Shown here: positions 35,723 through 45,817 of the stretch, piece after piece | Layout: each line of letters starts with the position of its first letter | How positions within the stretch are numbered: position 1 is the first letter of the stretch | NCBI GenBank assembly: GCA_017409475.1 | Contig: JAFQSP010000007.1 | Location: forward strand, 1-48,879 | Source: Clostridia bacterium | Lineage (GTDB): Bacteria; Bacillota; Clostridia; Oscillospirales; Acutalibacteraceae | Direction of reading: 5' to 3' | Length of the DNA: 48,879 nt | Program-made: the position numbers and the translations under genes | Notes under the pieces: generated by a model | The model's input: only the letters and a program-made list of their open reading frames with translations | Database searches by the model: none | What the model was told of the DNA's origin: nothing

Positions 35723-35858
35723 TATTAATTCACCTCTTTCGTGGAATTGTTATTATATTTTCCGATAATTTTCATTATATGTATATGCCTAATTTGCTAA
35801 TTTTTTCAAAAAGTTAAACCGACAAGGTCTTCATAATAAAAAATCACAATAACAGCTA

Positions 35859-35887
35859 TTGAATAGTTAAATCATTTGTGATAAAAT
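35859..35887 (+). promoter_or_regulatory. yebC promoter
   Basis: TTGAAT (35859-35864), a 17-bp spacer and TAAAAT (35882-35887), about 35 bp before the start codon. Confidence 0.65.
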
Positions 35888-35921
35888 ATTTTGAATAGTT
35901 TAAATAAAGGTGTGAAAATAA

Positions 35922-36647
35922 ATGTCAGGACATTCAAAATGGAATAATATTAAAAGAAAAAAGGAAAAGACCGACGCCGCAAAAGCATCGGTATTCACTC
36001 GAATAGGGAGAGAGCTTGCCGTTGCAGTTAAAGAAGGCGGTCCCGACCCCGCAAGCAACTCAAAGCTTCGTGACGTTATCGCAAAGGCAAAAGCAAACAA
36101 CGTTCCAAACGATAATATTGACCGCATGCTTAAAAAAGCTGCCGGCGAAACCGATAAGGAATACGAAGAAATCGTTTATGAGGGCTACGGTCCGAATGGC
36201 GTTGCCGTTGTAGTCGAAACACTTACCGACAACCGCAACCGTACTGCAGGAAACGTTCGCCATTATTTTGATAAAAACGGCGGCAACCTCGGTCAAAACG
36301 GCTCGGTTATGTTTATGTTTGAACGCAAGGGAATTATTATCATGAACGCAGAGGACCTTGACGAAGACGCCGTTATGATGGATGCTCTCGATTCGGGCGC
36401 TGACGATTTTAATGCTGACGGCGATATTTTCGAAATCACCACCGACCCTAACGATGTTATCAAGGTTGCAACCGCACTTCAGGAAAAAGGTTACTCCTTC
36501 GAATCGGCAGAGGCGGCTTACATACCCGCCACCACAACCGTACTCGAGGATGAGGAGCATTTATTTAAAATGAACCGTATGCTCGACATGATGGAAGAGG
36601 ATGACGATATTCAGCACGTTTGGCATTCCTGGGCACAAGGTGAATAA
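35922..36647 (+). CDS. YebC/PmpR family protein (TACO1-like)
   Basis: This 241-residue protein has the family N-terminus SGHSKWNNIKRKKEKTDAAK, the segment NVPNDNIDRMLKKAAGE and a C-terminal ferredoxin-like part. Family members are described as transcription regulators or as factors that help ribosomes through proline stretches. Nearby ruvA, ruvB in other genomes is not the case here; it stands alone between its promoter and terminator. Confidence 0.94.
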   Translation: MSGHSKWNNIKRKKEKTDAAKASVFTRIGRELAVAVKEGGPDPASNSKLRDVIAKAKANNVPNDNIDRMLKKAAGETDKEYEEIVYEGYGPNGVAVVVETLTDNRNRTAGNVRHYFDKNGGNLGQNGSVMFMFERKGIIIMNAEDLDEDAVMMDALDSGADDFNADGDIFEITTDPNDVIKVATALQEKGYSFESAEAAYIPATTTVLEDEEHLFKMNRMLDMMEEDDDIQHVWHSWAQGE

Positions 36648-36662
36648 GAAATAACTATATTA

Positions 36663-36692
36663 AAAAAGCAGACCGCACGGTCTGCTTTTTTA
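36663..36692. terminator. Bidirectional terminator
   Basis: AAAAAAGCAGACCG / CGGTCTGCTTTTTT with a tiny loop, between the convergent yebC and tatD. Confidence 0.92.
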
Positions 36693-36701
36693 TTTAATCA
36701 T

Positions 36702-37511
36702 TCACCTATTAAGATTAAACAGGCGGTTTGTGTTTTCGCGAGTGGCGGCAAAAATTTCAGCACGGGATACGCCCTTTATCTCGGCGATTTTTTCGGCGGT
36801 AAAGGTAATCATCGAGGAATTGCAACGCTTTGACCTAAAGGGTACGGGCGCAAGATAAGGGCAATCGGTTTCGATAAGCAATCGGTCGAGGGGTATTTCC
36901 TCCATACATTCGACCGCCTTTCGCGCGTTTTTAAATGTAACAACACCGGTCATTCCGATATACATACCGAGCTTCAGAATCTCTTTCATCATCTCTACGC
37001 TGCCTGAATAACAATGGACAACTCCCTTTGGTCGATACTTCTTTAAGATTACGAGAGTGTCGGCATGGGCATCGCGGTCATGAACAATTATGGGCAAATT
37101 ATGCTTTTGCGCCAATTTGATTTGGCGGATGAAAACGGCGTGCTGAATCTCTTTCGGTGCGCCGTCATCATAATGATAATCAAGCCCGATTTCGCCAACG
37201 GCGACCACCTTTTTATTACCGAGCATGGCTTCCAGCTCATCAAATTTGTCATCCGAAACATCGGCGGCAAACTCAGGATGAATTCCCACCGCCTGATATA
37301 AAAAGGGGTATTTTTCGGCCAATTTGAGCCCTTTTTTGCATAATTCAAAGCTGCTACCATTATTAATTATTCCGCACACGCCGTATCTTTCCAAATCGGC
37401 AAAAAGGTCGCCTCGGTCACCGTCAAACGAATCATCGTCATAATGTGCGTGGGAATCAAAAATTCGTTCGTCAGCGGTAAGCTCGGGTATTTCAAATGAA
37501 TCAATAATCAT
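36702..37511 (-). CDS. tatD: TatD family metal-dependent deoxyribonuclease
   Basis: This 269-residue TIM-barrel hydrolase has metal ligands in DSHAHYDD (about 19-26), GEIGLDYHYD, VHDRDAH, HCYSG and ETDCPYLAP. TatD enzymes act as 3'-5' exonucleases in DNA repair or quality control. It is downstream of metG, a pairing very common in Firmicutes, 75 bp away across a hairpin. Confidence 0.94.
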   Translation of the reverse strand: MIIDSFEIPELTADERIFDSHAHYDDDSFDGDRGDLFADLERYGVCGIINNGSSFELCKKGLKLAEKYPFLYQAVGIHPEFAADVSDDKFDELEAMLGNKKVVAVGEIGLDYHYDDGAPKEIQHAVFIRQIKLAQKHNLPIIVHDRDAHADTLVILKKYRPKGVVHCYSGSVEMMKEILKLGMYIGMTGVVTFKNARKAVECMEEIPLDRLLIETDCPYLAPVPFRSKRCNSSMITFTAEKIAEIKGVSRAEIFAATRENTNRLFNLNR

Positions 37512-37539
37512 TGTTTTTTCCTCATTTTATATATACATA

Positions 37540-37588
37540 CGGCACTGTGCATAGAATTAAAACACAGTGCCGCTTGTTTTATTTTTTT
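37540..37588. terminator. Hairpin between metG and tatD
   Basis: CGGCACTGTG / CACAGTGCCG with a 13-nt loop. The T-rich tail (CTTGTTTTATTTTTTT) is on the plus strand and runs into the metG stop codon, while the minus-strand tail is weak. It may only partly terminate metG transcription. Confidence 0.55.
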
Positions 37589-39521
37589 ATCTGATTTTTG
37601 AGCCGGGCTCTACTCCGTCGAGGAATACAACCTTTACTCCGTCGGCGGTATCAGCGGCAAGAATCATTCCCTGACTCTCGACTCCGCAGAGTACAGCGGG
37701 TTTAAGATTAGCTACTACGATGACCGTCCTTCCGATAAGGTCGTCGGGAGTATAATAGTTGGCAATTCCCGAAGCAACCGTTCTCGGCTTTCCTGTGCCA
37801 TCGTTAAGAGTAAGTTTAAGCAATTTTTTCGCCTTTTTGATGGGTTCACATGCGGTTATCTTTGCGGCGCGAAGCTCAACCTTTGCGAAATCGTCAATGC
37901 TGATTTCGGGCAAGGTGATAAGGTTTTCCTCAGCCTTTGCTGCGGCGGCCTTTTTTGCCTCGATTTCGGCATGGATTTCTTCGAGCATTTTTTCGGCATC
38001 GATGCGTGAGAAAAGAGGCTTAGCTTCGCCAACCTTTGTTCCTGCCTTTATTCCGCCGAAATCAGCAACCGAATCATAGCTTCGCTCATCGCAATTCATT
38101 TGGGCTAAAATTTCGTCAGCAGTAGAGGGCATAAAGGGTGAAAGAAGAACGGCAATTACTCGAATACTCTCTAAAAGATTGTACAACACTGTACCGAGTC
38201 GAGCCTTCTTTTCCTCGTCCTTTGCGAGTGCCCAAGGAGCAGTTTCGTCAATATATTTATTTGAGCGACGTGCAAGATTCATTACCGCTTCAACAGCGTC
38301 AGCCATTCGGTATTCGGAAATGTACTTTTCAACCTCCAAAACAGCCTTTTTAACAGCATTTTTAAGATCGTCATCAACCTCTTCGGTCACGTTGGACGGC
38401 TGAATTACGCCGTCAAAATACTTATTCTGCATTGCTATTGTGCGGTTAACAAGATTTCCGAGGGTATTGGCAAGGTCGGAATTAAATCTTTCGATAATTG
38501 TTTCGTAGGTAATGGCTCCGTCGGCGGCATGAGGCATTTCTGAAAGGAGATAATATCTCACCGCATCAACGCCAAAGCGGGCACAAAGCTCGTCGGCATA
38601 GATAACGTTTCCGCGTGACTTTGACATTTTATCCTCGCCAAAAAGGAGCCACGGATGACCGTAAACCTGCTTCGGTAAAGGTTCGCCGAGAGCCATAAGC
38701 ATAATCGGCCAATAAATTGTATGGAAACGGACAATATCCTTTCCGATAATGTGAACGTCAGCAGGCCAATATTTTTTATACATTTCGGACGAGCCGTCGG
38801 GGTCGTAGCCGATACCTGTGATATAGTTAGAAAGGGCATCAATCCATACATATACAACGTGCTCGGGGTCGAAATCAACAGGAATTCCCCACTTGAACGA
38901 ATTACGAGAAACGCAAAGGTCCTGTAATCCCGGCTTTATGAAATTATTAAGCATTTCTTTTTTTCTTGCCTCGGGATAGATGAAATGCTCATTTTCCTCA
39001 ATAAACTTTTCTAACTGGGTCTGGTACTTTGAAAGGCGAAGGAAATATGCTTCTTCCTTTTCGGCGTGAACGTCACGGCCGCAGTCGGGACATTTTCCGT
39101 CAACCAGCTGGCTCGGTGTCCAGAAGGATTCACAAGGTGTACAATAAAGTCCCTCATATTCCGATTTATAAATATCGCCCTGCTCATATAGCTTTTTAAA
39201 TATCTTCTGAACAGTCTTTTCGTGGTCGGAATCGGTAGTTCTGATAAATTTATCGTAGGTAGTGTTGAGCAAATCGCAAATTTCGCGAATTTCACCCGCT
39301 ACCTTATCAACGTATTCCTTCGGTGTTACACCTGCCGCATTGGCATATTCCTCGATTTTTTGTCCATGTTCATCGGTACCCGTCATAAAATAAACGTCAA
39401 AGCCCTGCATACGCTTATATCTTGCGATTGCATCGGTCATTACGATTTCGTACGAATTACCGATATGCGGCTTTCGTGACGTATAGGCTATTGCGGTAGT
39501 TATATAGAATTTTTCACCCAT
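37587..39521 (-). CDS. metG: Methionyl-tRNA synthetase
   Basis: This 644-residue class Ia synthetase has the HIGH-like motif KPHIGN (about 17-22), zinc ligands CTPC and CPDC (about 127-148) and the KMSKS loop DKMSKSRGN (about 298). A C-terminal tRNA-binding domain of the EMAP II/Arc1p type (about 540-644, ISIDDFAKVELRAAKI) is also present. Start ATG follows CGGAGG. The promoter overlaps the 3' end of the upstream PH-domain gene. Confidence 0.97.
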   Translation of the reverse strand: MGEKFYITTAIAYTSRKPHIGNSYEIVMTDAIARYKRMQGFDVYFMTGTDEHGQKIEEYANAAGVTPKEYVDKVAGEIREICDLLNTTYDKFIRTTDSDHEKTVQKIFKKLYEQGDIYKSEYEGLYCTPCESFWTPSQLVDGKCPDCGRDVHAEKEEAYFLRLSKYQTQLEKFIEENEHFIYPEARKKEMLNNFIKPGLQDLCVSRNSFKWGIPVDFDPEHVVYVWIDALSNYITGIGYDPDGSSEMYKKYWPADVHIIGKDIVRFHTIYWPIMLMALGEPLPKQVYGHPWLLFGEDKMSKSRGNVIYADELCARFGVDAVRYYLLSEMPHAADGAITYETIIERFNSDLANTLGNLVNRTIAMQNKYFDGVIQPSNVTEEVDDDLKNAVKKAVLEVEKYISEYRMADAVEAVMNLARRSNKYIDETAPWALAKDEEKKARLGTVLYNLLESIRVIAVLLSPFMPSTADEILAQMNCDERSYDSVADFGGIKAGTKVGEAKPLFSRIDAEKMLEEIHAEIEAKKAAAAKAEENLITLPEISIDDFAKVELRAAKITACEPIKKAKKLLKLTLNDGTGKPRTVASGIANYYTPDDLIGRTVIVVANLKPAVLCGVESQGMILAADTADGVKVVFLDGVEPGSKIR

Positions 39522-39560
39522 TGATATTCCTCCGAGCTAAATTAACTTAATATACAATCC

Positions 39561-39588
39561 ATTATACCATTAACCGCCAAAAATTCAA
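39561..39588 (-). promoter_or_regulatory. metG promoter
   Basis: TTGAAT (39588-39583), a 16-bp spacer and TATAAT (39566-39561) on the minus strand, with TGG before the -10. The -35 overlaps the last codons of the upstream gene. Confidence 0.7.
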
Positions 39589-41021
39589 GGTTTTTGCGAC
39601 TTAAAATATCTTTCGATCGCTTTATCAGCCTCTTTTTTATCCAAATTAACGGCTTTGAGGGTAAGAGGGCGCTGTGAACGGACGGTCACCGCCATTCTCA
39701 CTACACCGTATTTTCGCTCAAAAGGTCCCTCCGAAATCTTAATCATACAGGCTTTATCCCTTTTTACACGTAGCTTTTTAAGGGTAAGTCGGCGATATGA
39801 ATCCATTACAACACCGTCATAAAAGCTGACACCGCCATTCCTTTGATAATCCACCCTCACCGATAAAAAATAGATGGTAACAAGCTGAATAAAGCTAATT
39901 ATAAGCAAAATCATTCCGCTGAAAATACGGAATATATTTATCAAGTAAATTTCGATTATAATGCTCAAAATCAGTATAGCAAGGGGTAAAATAACAGCTC
40001 TTTTCATTGTTCGCTTTGGGCAAGAAAGGTCGTAATTCTCCTTTACCGAAATGTCAAAAACACGAAGCTGAAAATTATTAGCCTCGCTTAATTTTACAGC
40101 GGGTAAAACAACCTCGCTCTCCCCCCTTTTTTTGCCGTAACCTGCCGACGAAACACCAACCCAGCAAAAGCGCAAAAACCGCATAATAGGCGGCACAATT
40201 ATTATAATGGCATTGATATACTCCCTTGCAATTTCGGTAGTATGATGGGAAATAAAGCCGTGCTTTATGGTAATTTTTCCCCGCGAATCGTACAGCTTAA
40301 AGGGGGTATATTTGATAAACGAAAGGATAAACGAAACGGCAAAGCCGCTGACAAAAATAACCGCAATTATGGTTGCCGCAGGCGGCACAATCCGACCCAG
40401 CAGCGCTGATGCAAGGCTTAGTGTATCGCGCAAATCATTATTTATCTGACGGCCGAGAATTTCGCCCATTCGCTTTATCGCAGGGGCTAAAATGATAAGC
40501 CCTGTCAAAGCCGACGCATTCGCAATTGCCATTATTGCCGCCATTCCGATTCTCGACCTATAACGAATTTCGCCCATCTTTTCGGCACCGACAACCGATA
40601 AAAGCAACCGCACATTTTTAAAGCTGAGGTATATCTCGAAATCGGCCTTTTCTCCCCTTCCCGAATCGGTATCAAGCCGAGCTGAAACGGCACCAAAGAG
40701 AAAAAGCACAGGTCCCTTTATAACCGACAAAACCGACACCTTCGAAAGCGGAATTACGGCATGGCGCCGAACAAAAACGCCAAAATCGACTATCACGCAA
40801 TCGGTATGGACGTTAATTGTAAACGAAAGCCATCTCAGTAACGAAATCAAAATTATAAGCGCTGATAAAACAAGCTCGGTTATAACAAGATTTGACAGTA
40901 CACCGGTTGCACCGTAATTAAAAAGGCTTCGTATAAGAGGCAAAAGCAGAATATAAATATACCGGCGGGTAAACTTAAATATCATCAAAGGATGGGTTTT
41001 TATTCTCTTTTCCTCGCTCAT
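39585..41021 (-). CDS. Multi-span membrane protein with bacterial PH (bPH2/YdbT-like) domains
   Basis: This 478-residue protein has paired hydrophobic spans separated by PH-like segments. Examples are VIVDFGVFVRRHAVIPLSKV, KITIKHGFISHHTTEI, and a third after about 390 (GVVMDSYRRLTLKKLRVKRD). This is the pattern of PF03703 proteins such as YdbT. Their role in Firmicutes is not settled; membrane-stress resistance has been proposed for some. It overlaps the smaller PH gene by 4 bp. Confidence 0.75.
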   Translation of the reverse strand: MSEEKRIKTHPLMIFKFTRRYIYILLLPLIRSLFNYGATGVLSNLVITELVLSALIILISLLRWLSFTINVHTDCVIVDFGVFVRRHAVIPLSKVSVLSVIKGPVLFLFGAVSARLDTDSGRGEKADFEIYLSFKNVRLLLSVVGAEKMGEIRYRSRIGMAAIMAIANASALTGLIILAPAIKRMGEILGRQINNDLRDTLSLASALLGRIVPPAATIIAVIFVSGFAVSFILSFIKYTPFKLYDSRGKITIKHGFISHHTTEIAREYINAIIIIVPPIMRFLRFCWVGVSSAGYGKKRGESEVVLPAVKLSEANNFQLRVFDISVKENYDLSCPKRTMKRAVILPLAILILSIIIEIYLINIFRIFSGMILLIISFIQLVTIYFLSVRVDYQRNGGVSFYDGVVMDSYRRLTLKKLRVKRDKACMIKISEGPFERKYGVVRMAVTVRSQRPLTLKAVNLDKKEADKAIERYFKSQKP

Positions 41022-41452
41022 TTTTCACTCTCTCCCGACAATAGCATTGTTAATTTAAGCGCCTCATTTCGAGAAAGTCCAGGCACCGTCAGCTTAGCTC
41101 TTGCGGCATGAACCCTCACCGAATAAAGTCCAAAAATGCGGTCGGCAATATTCTGAGTTCGGTCGAAATAAATCATACGTGGACATGGCAAAATATACTT
41201 TCGTTTAATAAAAACGCCACGTCTTATAATAAGCGCTGTTTCGGATATTTCGACAAGATATGAGCGATAATATCGGGGAATATAAAAAAAGGCAATAAAG
41301 GCGGCAGACAAGGTCGATACCGCCATTATTGCTACACAAATATAAAAGGAATATACAGAAAGAATACCGCAGATAAAGGCATCAACCGACAACACAGCGC
41401 AAAGCCAAAGCCTGTATAATGAAATCAGTTGCCTTGATACCGCGATATTCAT
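41018..41452 (-). CDS. Small membrane protein with bacterial PH domain (YdbS-like)
   Basis: This 144-residue protein has two N-terminal membrane helices (about 12-60) and a PH-like domain with the typical VEISETALIIRRGVFIKRK followed by YFDRTQNIAD. It is coupled by an ATGA overlap to the larger PH gene, and the pair likely forms one membrane complex, as with YdbS-YdbT. It begins 4 bp after rarA. Confidence 0.78.
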   Translation of the reverse strand: MNIAVSRQLISLYRLWLCAVLSVDAFICGILSVYSFYICVAIMAVSTLSAAFIAFFYIPRYYRSYLVEISETALIIRRGVFIKRKYILPCPRMIYFDRTQNIADRIFGLYSVRVHAARAKLTVPGLSRNEALKLTMLLSGESEK

Positions 41453-41456
41453 TAGG

Positions 41457-42728
41457 TTAATCCTCGCCCTTCTTCTTTACAGCGTCCCAATACGCCTTAA
41501 ACGCTTGCTCATTTTTATTATCTCCATAGATATAGTATGCCGCATTTTTAATTTCATTCGGCAAATACTGCTGTTTATAGTAATGATTTGGGTAGGAATG
41601 AGGATAAACATAACCATTTGCGTGACCGAGCTTTTGCGCTCCTGAGTAGTGACCGTCGCGTAAATTATCGGGAATCGCTCCCGTCTTTCCGGCGCGAATG
41701 TCAGCCAGTGCGGCATCAATCGCACAAATGGCACTATTCGATTTTGGCGCTGTGGAAACGAGGATAACCGCGTTTGCAAGAGGGATTCGTGCTTCGGGTA
41801 GTCCGACCTGAAAAGCCGAATCAATACACGCCTTTACAATCGGGATAATTTGCGGATAAGCAAGTCCGACATCTTCGGAAGCGCAAACGATTAAGCGACG
41901 GCAGGCTCCTGCAAGGTCGCCTGCTTCAAGAAGTCGCGCAAGATAATGAAGGGCTGCATCGGGGTCTGAGCCTCGCATCGACTTTTGAAAGGCGGAGAAA
42001 ATATCGTAATGTGCATCTCCGTCACGGTCATATCGCATGGCGCTTTTTTGAGAAAGCTGGGTCGCAATTTCGGCTGTTATTATCGGATTTTCGTCATTCG
42101 AAACACATAAAGCACACAGCTCGACGGCATTAAGCGATTTTCTTACATCGCCGCCGCAACCCGAAGCAATCACGCTAACCGCTTCATCCTCGATTGCAAT
42201 ATTCTTGCCGCTTTCGTTGCTTAAGAAATCGACGGCTCGTCTAACGGCCAGCTCAATATCCTTTATGTCAACCGGCTTAAATTCGAAAACGGTTGAACGG
42301 GACAAAATCGCATTGTAAATATAGAAATACGGATTTTCGGTAGTTGATGCGATTAGAATAATATTTCCATTCTCGATATGTTCAAGCAAGCTCTGCTGCT
42401 GACGTTTATTAAAATACTGAATCTCGTCGAGATAAAGGAGAATTCCGTCGAGCGCAGAAAATGTGCCAATTTCACCGATTATGTCGCGAATATCCTTTGT
42501 CGAAGCGGTTGTACAGTTAAGAATATGCAGTTTTCGATTGGTTTTATTGGCGATGATTCGGGCAAGGGTGGTTTTTCCCACGCCTGAGGGTCCGTAAAAA
42601 ATCAAATTTGGAACGTTTCCGCTTTCAATAATTCGACGAAGCGCCTTTCCGTTATCGACAAGATGATGCTGACCTACGATTTCGTCAAGTGATGACGGAC
42701 GTATGCGGTCGGCAAGCGGTGACGACAT
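41457..42728 (-). CDS. rarA: Replication-associated recombination protein RarA (MgsA)
   Basis: This 423-residue AAA+ protein of the clamp-loader clade has Walker A GPSGVGKTTLA (about 45-55), Walker B LYLDEIQYF, and a C-terminal MgsA domain with RDGHYSGAQKLGHA and YPHSYPNHY. It acts at stalled replication forks. Start ATG follows GGAGGTGG. It may head the transcript that includes both PH-domain genes. Confidence 0.95.
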   Translation of the reverse strand: MSSPLADRIRPSSLDEIVGQHHLVDNGKALRRIIESGNVPNLIFYGPSGVGKTTLARIIANKTNRKLHILNCTTASTKDIRDIIGEIGTFSALDGILLYLDEIQYFNKRQQQSLLEHIENGNIILIASTTENPYFYIYNAILSRSTVFEFKPVDIKDIELAVRRAVDFLSNESGKNIAIEDEAVSVIASGCGGDVRKSLNAVELCALCVSNDENPIITAEIATQLSQKSAMRYDRDGDAHYDIFSAFQKSMRGSDPDAALHYLARLLEAGDLAGACRRLIVCASEDVGLAYPQIIPIVKACIDSAFQVGLPEARIPLANAVILVSTAPKSNSAICAIDAALADIRAGKTGAIPDNLRDGHYSGAQKLGHANGYVYPHSYPNHYYKQQYLPNEIKNAAYYIYGDNKNEQAFKAYWDAVKKKGED

Positions 42729-42762
42729 ATATCCACCTCCATTTTTTGTACTTATCTTATGT

Positions 42763-42790
42763 ATTTTACTATACTTTTTTTAATTTGTAA
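42763..42790 (-). promoter_or_regulatory. Candidate rarA promoter
   Basis: TTACAA (42790-42785), a 16-bp spacer and TAAAAT (42768-42763) on the minus strand. Confidence 0.5.
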
Positions 42791-42868
42791 AGGCAGGCAA
42801 TTTACACCCGAATTAAAGAGCAAAAAAAATCATATAATTACATATATAAATGCGGGGTGTGAGGTAGT

Positions 42869-43642
42869 TTGTTTTGTGTTCTTTTGGTCGAAGAGGGAAA
42901 AAGACGACGTGGCAGCGCAACCTATCGCAAGCCAAAGAAAAGATATGTAAAATACGGCAGCTTTGGGTACGAAATTATAAGCACAAGGGCAAAAAGAAAC
43001 AGACTGAATTATGATAAAATAAGTCGCGCTATTAACGGCAGAGCAACGATAAAACAGGTTGACATAAATATAACCGAAAACGGTTCATTCTCCCTCTTTG
43101 ATGCAACAAGGTACAAGCAGCATATCGAAATTAAAACGATACTTTCAATTTTAACAAAAGCGGCTGAATATAAGCGGTGGATTCCGATTGCATTTATTGA
43201 TATGAATTGCCGTTTTTGCGGCTGCTTGGAGCTGCTGATGAACATTTCGGGAGAGGTTTACATAATTACTAATGAAATCGAGCAATATAACGAGTATGCA
43301 AGCGAATATTTTTCACTTTTCGGCGTAGCACCGATAGTAACAAACGGCTCCGATATTCAATCAAAATGCAGCGTGATTTTTTCCCCTGAGGGAATTGGTA
43401 TTTTACCTCTTGATAAGGTGGTTTTTGCCCCTCAAAATGAGTTTTATCACATCGACGGCGACTGCCTTTCAATGATTAGCGGCTGCCCCGAAAAAATCGA
43501 CAAAATCGAATTTGCGGGGGCACTTTTTGAAATGTGCAAAATCGAGCGATTGGGGGATATAAAAGCCGATTATATGAAACGAAACGGAATAAAAGAAGAC
43601 ATTAAATCCATTGTTGAGAGGATATGTCTTGACATAAGTTAA
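42869..43642 (+). CDS. Protein of unknown function with CRFCGC motif
   Basis: This 257-residue protein has a very basic N-terminal stretch (KRRRGSATYRKPKKR, 11-25), a central alpha/beta region, and Cys114, Cys117 and Cys119 in NCRFCGCLE. The segment EVYIITNEIEQYNEYASEYF looks like a Rossmann-like strand-helix unit. The start is uncertain: TTG at 42869 has GAGG 4 bp upstream, and TTG at 42884 is possible. It is divergent from rarA and upstream of greA. I recognise no named family, though its length and clean reading frame argue for a real gene. Confidence 0.7.
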   Translation: MFCVLLVEEGKRRRGSATYRKPKKRYVKYGSFGYEIISTRAKRNRLNYDKISRAINGRATIKQVDINITENGSFSLFDATRYKQHIEIKTILSILTKAAEYKRWIPIAFIDMNCRFCGCLELLMNISGEVYIITNEIEQYNEYASEYFSLFGVAPIVTNGSDIQSKCSVIFSPEGIGILPLDKVVFAPQNEFYHIDGDCLSMISGCPEKIDKIEFAGALFEMCKIERLGDIKADYMKRNGIKEDIKSIVERICLDIS

Positions 43643-43784
43643 TTTTTTTATTATAATTTAAAACATTGTGGGATTATATTTCATATTATGCGTATAATTT
43701 TTTAAGTGTTGCGGTAATATTCTGTGCACAAGCTGCTACACTTTTTTAATGCCGGCACAGCGGAGAAACGGAAGCGAAAACGCC

Positions 43785-44258
43785 ATGTCAAAAACCATTA
43801 CACTCACCGCAGAAGGTCTCAAAAAAATCGAAAAAGAGCTTGAACTTCTTACCACAGTTACTCGAAAAGAGGTAGCCGAAAAGATTAAAATCGCTCGTTC
43901 ATTCGGTGACCTTTCGGAAAACAGCGAATATGACGAAGCTAAAAACGAGCAGGCTCGCGTCGAAGCAAGAATCAGCGAGCTCGAATCCATGCTCAAAAAC
44001 TATACCCTTATCGACGAATCGAACATCGACAGCACAAAGGTTAATCTCGGCTCGAAGGTTCGTCTTCTCGACAAGGAATTAAAAGAAGAAATAACCTATA
44101 CCATCGTTGGAAAGGCAGAAGCTGACCCGATGAACGGCACCATTTCAAATGACTCACCCGTTGGAAAGGCGCTCATCGGCAAAAAGGTAGGTCAAACTGC
44201 TACCGCCGAAACTCCTGCCGGAGAGCTTAAATTTAAAATTCTCGAGATCTCTAAATAA
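43785..44258 (+). CDS. greA: Transcription elongation factor GreA
   Basis: This 157-residue protein has an N-terminal coiled coil with the acidic tip [15 protein letters not shown], which enters the RNA polymerase secondary channel and stimulates cleavage of backtracked RNA. The C-terminal FKBP-like domain ends in [10 protein letters not shown]. The ATG at 43785 gives the standard length; an upstream in-frame start at 43749 would add 12 unusual residues. The ribosome binding site is weak. It precedes lysS, as in many Firmicutes. Confidence 0.95.
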   Translation: MSKTITLTAEGLKKIEKELELLTTVTRKEVAEKIKIARSFGDLSENSEYDEAKNEQARVEARISELESMLKNYTLIDESNIDSTKVNLGSKVRLLDKELKEEITYTIVGKAEADPMNGTISNDSPVGKALIGKKVGQTATAETPAGELKFKILEISK

Positions 44259-44270
44259 TTAAGCTTTTAC

Positions 44271-44298
44271 GACGGGTTGAGATATACCCGTCTTTTTT
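44271..44298 (+). terminator. Terminator or attenuator between greA and lysS
   Basis: GACGGGTTGAGATATACCCGTC followed by TTTTTTC. It stands only 26 bp before the lysS start codon, so it may set the greA to lysS expression ratio. Confidence 0.75.
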
Positions 44299-44323
44299 CA
44301 GTATAAAGGAAGTGCATGATAAA

Positions 44324-45817
44324 ATGGAAGAAATCAAGGACACAAATGTAACCGAACAGGAGCTTGGAGAGGTTCTCCGAGTTCGTCGCGAAAAGCTCTC
44401 AAACCTTAGAGTAGACGGCAACGACCCCTTTGTTAAGACAAAATACGAATACACCAATTACACCGACGAGATAAAGGCTGACTTCGACAGCTTTAACGAA
44501 AAAACCGTTAAAATTGCAGGTCGAATCATGAGCCGCCGTATCATGGGAAAGGCCAGCTTCTTTAACATTCAGGACAGCAAGGGAAATATTCAGGCATACA
44601 TTCGCCGTGACGATATCGGCGAGGATAACTATGCCGCTTTTAAAAAGTGGGACATCGGCGATATTGTCGGCGTAGAGGGCTTCATTTTCCTTACAAAAAC
44701 GGGTGAAATTTCGATTCACACCCAATCGATTGAGCTTCTTGCAAAGTCGCTTCTTCCCCTCCCTGAAAAATTCCACGGACTTCGCGATAACGACCTTCGT
44801 TACCGTCAAAGATACGTTGACCTTATCGTAAACCCCGAGGTTAGAGACGTTTTTGAAAAGCGCTCACGAATTCTCAAGGAAATTCGCCGTTTCCTCGATG
44901 ACAAGGGCTTTACCGAGGTTGACACTCCTATTCTTGTGCCGCTCGAAATCGGCGCTTCCGCACGTCCGTTTAAGACGCATCACAATACTCTTGATATGGA
45001 CATGTATCTCCGAATCGAAACCGAGCTTTACTTAAAGCGCCTCATCGTTGGCGGAATGCATCGCGTATATGAAGTTGGCCGTATCTTCCGAAACGAAGGA
45101 ATGGACACAAAGCACAACCCCGAATTTACTACAATCGAGCTTTATCAGGCATTCACCGACTATCAGGGCATGATGGACCTTGTTGAAGAAATGAATAAAA
45201 TGCTCGCAGAAAAAATCTGTGGCAGCCTCAAAATCACATATCAGGGCAAGGAAATTGATATGGGCAACTGGGAGCGCTTGACAATGGTCGAAGCGGTTAA
45301 GAAATATTCCGGCTGTGACTATTACGATTGGGCCGACGATGCCGCTGCACGCGAATGTGCTAAGAAAATGCACGTTGAAGTACCCGCAAACGCTACAAAG
45401 GGTACCGTTCTTGCCGAGCTGTTTGATGCATATGTTGAAGAAAAGCTCATTCAGCCGACCTTCATCTACGATTATCCGGTTGAAAACAGCCCTCTTGCAA
45501 AGCGCAAGCCCAATGACCCCGCATTCACAGAGAGATTCGAATATTTCATCAACGCTACCGAATTCGGTAACGCTTTCAGCGAACTTAACGACCCGATTGA
45601 CCAGAAGGAACGCTTTGAGCGTCAGGTTGCCGCTAAAAAGGCAGAGGAACCCGAAAGCAAGGCAGAGGTCGATTACGATTACATTACCGCGCTCGAATAC
45701 GGTATGCCTCCTACGGGCGGTCTCGGCTTCGGTATCGACCGACTCGTAATGCTTCTCACCGACAGCGCATCAATTCGCGACGTTCTCCTCTTCCCCACAA
45801 TGAAGCCCCTAGACTAA
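44324..45817 (+). CDS. lysS: Lysyl-tRNA synthetase, class II
   Basis: This protein of about 497 residues has an N-terminal OB-fold anticodon domain ([20 protein letters not shown]). A class II catalytic core follows, with motif 1 ([15 protein letters not shown]), motif 2 ([22 protein letters not shown]) and motif 3 ([18 protein letters not shown]). It charges tRNA-Lys. I chose the ATG at 44324 after AAGGAAG; a GTG 12 bp earlier is also possible. It may share the greA promoter across the hairpin. Confidence 0.96.
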   Translation: MEEIKDTNVTEQELGEVLRVRREKLSNLRVDGNDPFVKTKYEYTNYTDEIKADFDSFNEKTVKIAGRIMSRRIMGKASFFNIQDSKGNIQAYIRRDDIGEDNYAAFKKWDIGDIVGVEGFIFLTKTGEISIHTQSIELLAKSLLPLPEKFHGLRDNDLRYRQRYVDLIVNPEVRDVFEKRSRILKEIRRFLDDKGFTEVDTPILVPLEIGASARPFKTHHNTLDMDMYLRIETELYLKRLIVGGMHRVYEVGRIFRNEGMDTKHNPEFTTIELYQAFTDYQGMMDLVEEMNKMLAEKICGSLKITYQGKEIDMGNWERLTMVEAVKKYSGCDYYDWADDAAARECAKKMHVEVPANATKGTVLAELFDAYVEEKLIQPTFIYDYPVENSPLAKRKPNDPAFTERFEYFINATEFGNAFSELNDPIDQKERFERQVAAKKAEEPESKAEVDYDYITALEYGMPPTGGLGFGIDRLVMLLTDSASIRDVLLFPTMKPLD

